Assembly: GCF_001552655.1 (NCBI RefSeq) | Contig: NZ_BCRP01000005.1 | Location: 155,289 to 219,288 of the forward strand | Direction: 5' to 3' | Source: Alicyclobacillus kakegawensis NBRC 103104 | GTDB lineage: Bacteria; Bacillota; Bacilli; Alicyclobacillales; Alicyclobacillaceae | Length of the DNA: 64,000 bases | Translations under genes and position numbers: made by a program | The notes under the pieces: model-generated | What the model saw: only the letters and a program-made list of their open reading frames with translations | Told to the model about the DNA's origin: nothing | Database searches by the model: none | In this document: piece by piece, positions 61,361 through 64,000 of the stretch | How the letters are laid out: every line of letters begins with the position of its first letter | Position numbering within the stretch: the first letter of the stretch is position 1

Positions 61361-63223
61361 TTAGGCGCTCGAATGCTTCGCAGGGGAATCCCCTGCACGC
61401 TGAAGGACGCGCAGGGACGGCTGGCCGGAAGGCACCTCACACTGGTACAAAATTTGCTTATTGGCACCCGAAGGCAGGCGGATGTCTCCCACCGAGTACA
61501 CCGTCCAGGTGAGCCTCTCCGGCGTCAGCTCCAGGATACAGTAACCATGCTCCGTGGTATTTAACCATTTTATCCACGGGTTTTCGCGGCAGATGACACG
61601 GGAGACCTCCTGCAAGAACCGTTCGATGTATTCCTGCGCCCCGTCCTGCAGCGGCTTCCACACGTGCTGGACCAGCTTCTTTGCGACAGAGGGAGGAAAG
61701 GGCAAGCCACGGGCCGGACGGGCGAACAACACCTGCTCCACGGTTTCTTTGAGATTGGCCGACGTGACCGATCCGGTCATCAACTCGACCCCAAGGTTCT
61801 TCCCGGGACGCACGGAGGAAAAGTGGGACGGTATCAGGCTGGCTTCAAAAGCATGCATATCCCCCGTGAGGACGACGAAGTTTTTGACTCTCGCCGCCTG
61901 AATTTTCCTCAACAGCCAGGCACGCTCTGCGGAATACCCGTCCCAGGCGTCCAGGTTCCAATAGAGGCCAAGCAGCTTCAGCTGGGTAAAGTGCACCTCA
62001 TTCAGCCACAGCTTCCACACGGCGGGCGAGTTGGCCAGGCAATCCACGAGCCACTCCCGCTGGTTGCAGACCCCAGCCCCGAGCATCGACTGGCTGGGGC
62101 TGAACATCTGCGGGCACCCGGGCGTCAGATAGCGCTGTCCCATCACTTTCGATCCGCACGGATGCGGGCTCCGGTAGAGTCGTTCGTCGGTCAGGATGAG
62201 CTCCGCTAGGTTGCCCACCCGCAACGACCTGTAGAGCCGGAATGAACCGGCATCTTGCTGCGTTGCCAGAGGAATGCGCACGGGCATGTATTCCAGCCAC
62301 GCTTGCGTGGCAGCACGCCGCCGGTCTCCGTCGGCTTCCAGGCCGTCGTCGGGCGCCACGTCCACGTATCCGTCGTTGGCAAATTCGTGATCATCCCACA
62401 CCGCGACCATCGCGTGCCGTTCGTGCAACGCCTGCAGGTCTGCGTCCGCCCGGTACGTCTGGTACAAGCTGCGATAATCCGCCAGCGTCGTAGCTTTCAG
62501 CCTGCCGTCGGGGAGGCGCAGCGCGCGGTCCGGCAGCGGGGCTTGAAACTTCGCGTCGGCGACGGATTCATAGATGTAATCGCCGAGATGGATGACCAAA
62601 TCGACGTCCTCCTCGGCCAGGAACCGGTACGCGTGGTAGTACCCGTTGGTATAATCGGCGCAGGTAACATACCCCAGACGGAGGGACGAAAGCGGATCGC
62701 CCTCCGGCGGCAAGGTCTTGAACCGCCCCGGGCGGCTGACATGCCCGTCTTTGGTCACAAATCGGTAATAATACGTCGTCTTCGGGCGCAGGCGTCCATC
62801 CAGGTCGACCTTGACCACATTGTCGAAATCGCCGCAAATGGGGGCAAACCCTTTCAGCGCGGGTTGTTGGAACTGGGGATCTCGGGCAACCTCAAACAGC
62901 ACAAACCGGCCGCTGCGAATGGCCTGCGCCAGCATGTGGCGCCAAGCCCGCCGCGACGATGGCCGGCCCACCTCTTCCAGCCACTGTACGTGCCCTGGGG
63001 GAAGGCTGGCGACACGCAGTCCACGGGAGACGGACGGATGGACCCGCGTCCAGAGGACGGCCCCGGTCGGCGTCGGATCTCCAGCAGCCACCGATTGCGG
63101 AAATCCCTCACCAGGCGATAGCCGCGGCAAGAACCCCCAATGGTGCAGCCCGAGACGGTTTGCCGCTACATAGACAGACCCACTCAGCCACGTTTTCACC
63201 GTTTTCCACGATCCGCTCGTCAT
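61361..63223 (-). CDS. PhoD-family alkaline phosphatase/phosphodiesterase
   Basis: A 620-residue metallophosphatase of the PhoD-like family. Metal-site motifs: LGYVTCADYTNGYYHAYRFL, DLVIHLGDYIYE, VAVWDDHEFANDGY, and VVLTGDMHAFEASL. The N-terminal domain with VAAGDPTPTGAVLWTRV is the usual PhoD_N. The twin-arginine signal found in classic PhoD is not seen in the first 35 residues, so export is uncertain. ATG at 63223 with AGGGGCG upstream, or GTG at 63232. The C-terminal 100 residues are extra compared with short members. Monocistronic. Confidence 0.92.
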   Translation of the reverse strand: MTSGSWKTVKTWLSGSVYVAANRLGLHHWGFLPRLSPGEGFPQSVAAGDPTPTGAVLWTRVHPSVSRGLRVASLPPGHVQWLEEVGRPSSRRAWRHMLAQAIRSGRFVLFEVARDPQFQQPALKGFAPICGDFDNVVKVDLDGRLRPKTTYYYRFVTKDGHVSRPGRFKTLPPEGDPLSSLRLGYVTCADYTNGYYHAYRFLAEEDVDLVIHLGDYIYESVADAKFQAPLPDRALRLPDGRLKATTLADYRSLYQTYRADADLQALHERHAMVAVWDDHEFANDGYVDVAPDDGLEADGDRRRAATQAWLEYMPVRIPLATQQDAGSFRLYRSLRVGNLAELILTDERLYRSPHPCGSKVMGQRYLTPGCPQMFSPSQSMLGAGVCNQREWLVDCLANSPAVWKLWLNEVHFTQLKLLGLYWNLDAWDGYSAERAWLLRKIQAARVKNFVVLTGDMHAFEASLIPSHFSSVRPGKNLGVELMTGSVTSANLKETVEQVLFARPARGLPFPPSVAKKLVQHVWKPLQDGAQEYIERFLQEVSRVICRENPWIKWLNTTEHGYCILELTPERLTWTVYSVGDIRLPSGANKQILYQCEVPSGQPSLRVLQRAGDSPAKHSSA

Positions 63224-63232
63224 ATCGGCCAC

Positions 63233-63588
63233 GCCCCTGATTTGACATGTTTCAGGTCCAGGTCCAGGTCCCCCTGATCCAGGGTTGGGCAGGAGTCGTT
63301 CTGAACGCTATACGATATTCGTCGGCTTCGAGCGTGGCGCATGACGGAACGCAAATCGATCACACACGGGAAGGTGGGAGACACCTGGCAGCGGGCACGG
63401 TTTCTTCACTCGCGGATGCAGCTCGCCTCACAGATGCAGCGTTGTGTTCAGGCTGGAACGTTGTGTTCAGGCTGTTGGACATGGAGCTCGGCCTCCACAC
63501 CGAGGTCGAACGCCATGCTGGGCGAGTGGGAAGGGAATGAATAGCGCCTTGTAGATTTCTTGTTGCTTGCCCGATTGTCAAAAGAGAA
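63233..63588. other. Intergenic region with a short direct repeat
   Basis: No supported gene. CGTTGTGTTCAGGCTG occurs twice in direct orientation (63440-63455 and 63459-63474). A triple AGGTCC repeat lies near 63253-63272. Confidence 0.4.
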
Positions 63589-63611
63589 AAACCCTTGCCA
63601 TGCAAGGGTTT
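63580..63611 (-). terminator. Rho-independent terminator of the tRNA pair
   Basis: AAACCCTTGC (63589-63598) pairs with GCAAGGGTTT (63602-63611), and the minus strand continues TTTTCTCTTTT. It lies 22 bp past the tRNA 3' end. Confidence 0.85.
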
Positions 63612-63632
63612 CTGGGCTTCGGATGTTCGTTG

Positions 63633-63709
<77 letters not shown>

Positions 63710-63713
63710 AGTT

Positions 63714-63788
63714 TGGAGCGGAAGACGGGATTCGAACCCGCGACCCTCGCCTTGGCAAGGCGATGCTCTACCCCTGAGCCACTTCCGC
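63714..63788 (-). tRNA. tRNA-Gly (anticodon GCC)
   Basis: Cloverleaf on the minus strand: acceptor GCGGAAG/CTTCCGC, D arm TGGCTCAGGGGTAGAGCA, anticodon loop TTGCCAA (GCC), T loop TTCGAAT, discriminator T, encoded CCA (63716-63714). Only 4 bp separate it from the next tRNA, so both come from one transcript. Confidence 0.96.
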
Positions 63789-63843
63789 CCATCGATGCAC
63801 CGCACTACACAACGGACGCGACGCCTGACTACAGGCATAGACC

Positions 63844-63872
63844 AGTATAACACATAATGTGGCGCAGGACAA
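63844..63872 (-). promoter_or_regulatory. SigA promoter of the tRNA-Gly/tRNA-CAT unit
   Basis: Minus strand TTGTCC (63872-63867), 17-bp spacer, TATACT (63849-63844). It lies 56 bp upstream of the first tRNA. Confidence 0.65.
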
Positions 63873-63990
63873 TCATGTCACGGAATGTCAGGCCCAACGC
63901 ATCTTGTTTTCCATATGGATTATCCTCGCAGCGGAAGCGGATTGGCAGATGATTGAGGATTTGGGGTTTGAGATTGAGCACGTCCAATAA
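63859..63990 (+). CDS. Possible 43-residue ORF or gene remnant
   Basis: A GTG at 63859 opens a frame ending at TAA 63988-63990. The product contains ILFSIWIILAAEADWQMIED. No ribosome site is visible and the start overlaps the tRNA promoter. It may be chance or the tail of a decayed gene. Confidence 0.2.
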   Translation: MAQDNHVTECQAQRILFSIWIILAAEADWQMIEDLGFEIEHVQ

Positions 63991-64000
63991 AACGACAAAA

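Overview
The window reads as a stretch of chromosome from a G+C-rich, endospore-forming, flagellated member of the Bacillota, most likely Alicyclobacillus or a close relative. The evidence is a complete spore-germinant-receptor operon, a CotD-like coat protein, a Gram-positive-type hag/fliD/fliS/flgKLN cluster, lipoprotein signals of Gram-positive type, and many GTG starts behind strong GGAGG sites. Genus is inference; no rRNA or marker gene is present. No complete insertion sequence, prophage or CRISPR array was seen.

Layout. 0.4-6.7 kb: an overlapping operon for membrane sugar transfer (GT-C transferase, GT2 synthase, GtrA) followed by an OmpR-type two-component system. 6.7-8.7 kb: a hydroxyisobutyrate-dehydrogenase-like enzyme and a START-domain/ArsR pair. 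8.8-16.9 kb (minus strand): fliS, fliD, hag, a DUF6470 gene, flgL, flgK, flgN, with two matching sigma-D-type promoters. 16.9-20 kb: an MFS protein, an unknown coiled-coil protein and an aldo/keto reductase. 20-24.3 kb: germinant receptor operon in the order A-C-(small 2-TM D)-B. 24.3-28.7 kb: DUF1048/PadR pair, spore-coat gene, a plastocyanin-multicopper oxidase lipoprotein and a quinone-oxidoreductase-like enzyme.

28.7-33.8 kb: a TetR/SMR-exporter pair diverging from a betaine-type ABC importer operon that has an amidohydrolase and a Rieske protein inserted between permease and binding protein. 34-36.3 kb: metY and a methyltransferase. 36.6-39.5 kb: a more A+T-rich segment with a sodium:solute symporter/DUF3311 pair and about 1.1 kb without a gene. 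39.5-45.1 kb: two TetR-controlled ABC-2 export operons, each with an operator palindrome at the likely start site, with sfsA at the tail of one.

45.4-54 kb is the most interesting section: two catabolic operons (LLM monooxygenase, VOC protein, SDR, Zn-alcohol dehydrogenase and AAHS-type MFS; and alpha/beta hydrolase, second LLM monooxygenase and flavin reductase), plus an IclR regulator. Both operon promoters have the same architecture: a -35, an 18-bp spacer, a -10, then exactly 8 bp to an identical 13-bp palindrome GGGACACTGTCCC. This defines a self-contained IclR regulon for uptake and oxidative breakdown of an unidentified compound.

54.4-58.7 kb: an EXLDI-family protein, a degenerate tRNA-like fragment, a stand-alone cellulose-synthase-like glycosyltransferase with a PilZ domain, and a TetR gene with a tetO-like operator facing a small His-rich gene. 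58.9-63.8 kb: tRNA-Gly(TCC); a Gly/Ser-rich membrane protein, ApbE flavin transferase and heme-type membrane reductase; a PhoD-type phosphatase; and tRNA-Ile2/Met(CAT) and tRNA-Gly(GCC) with shared promoter and terminator.
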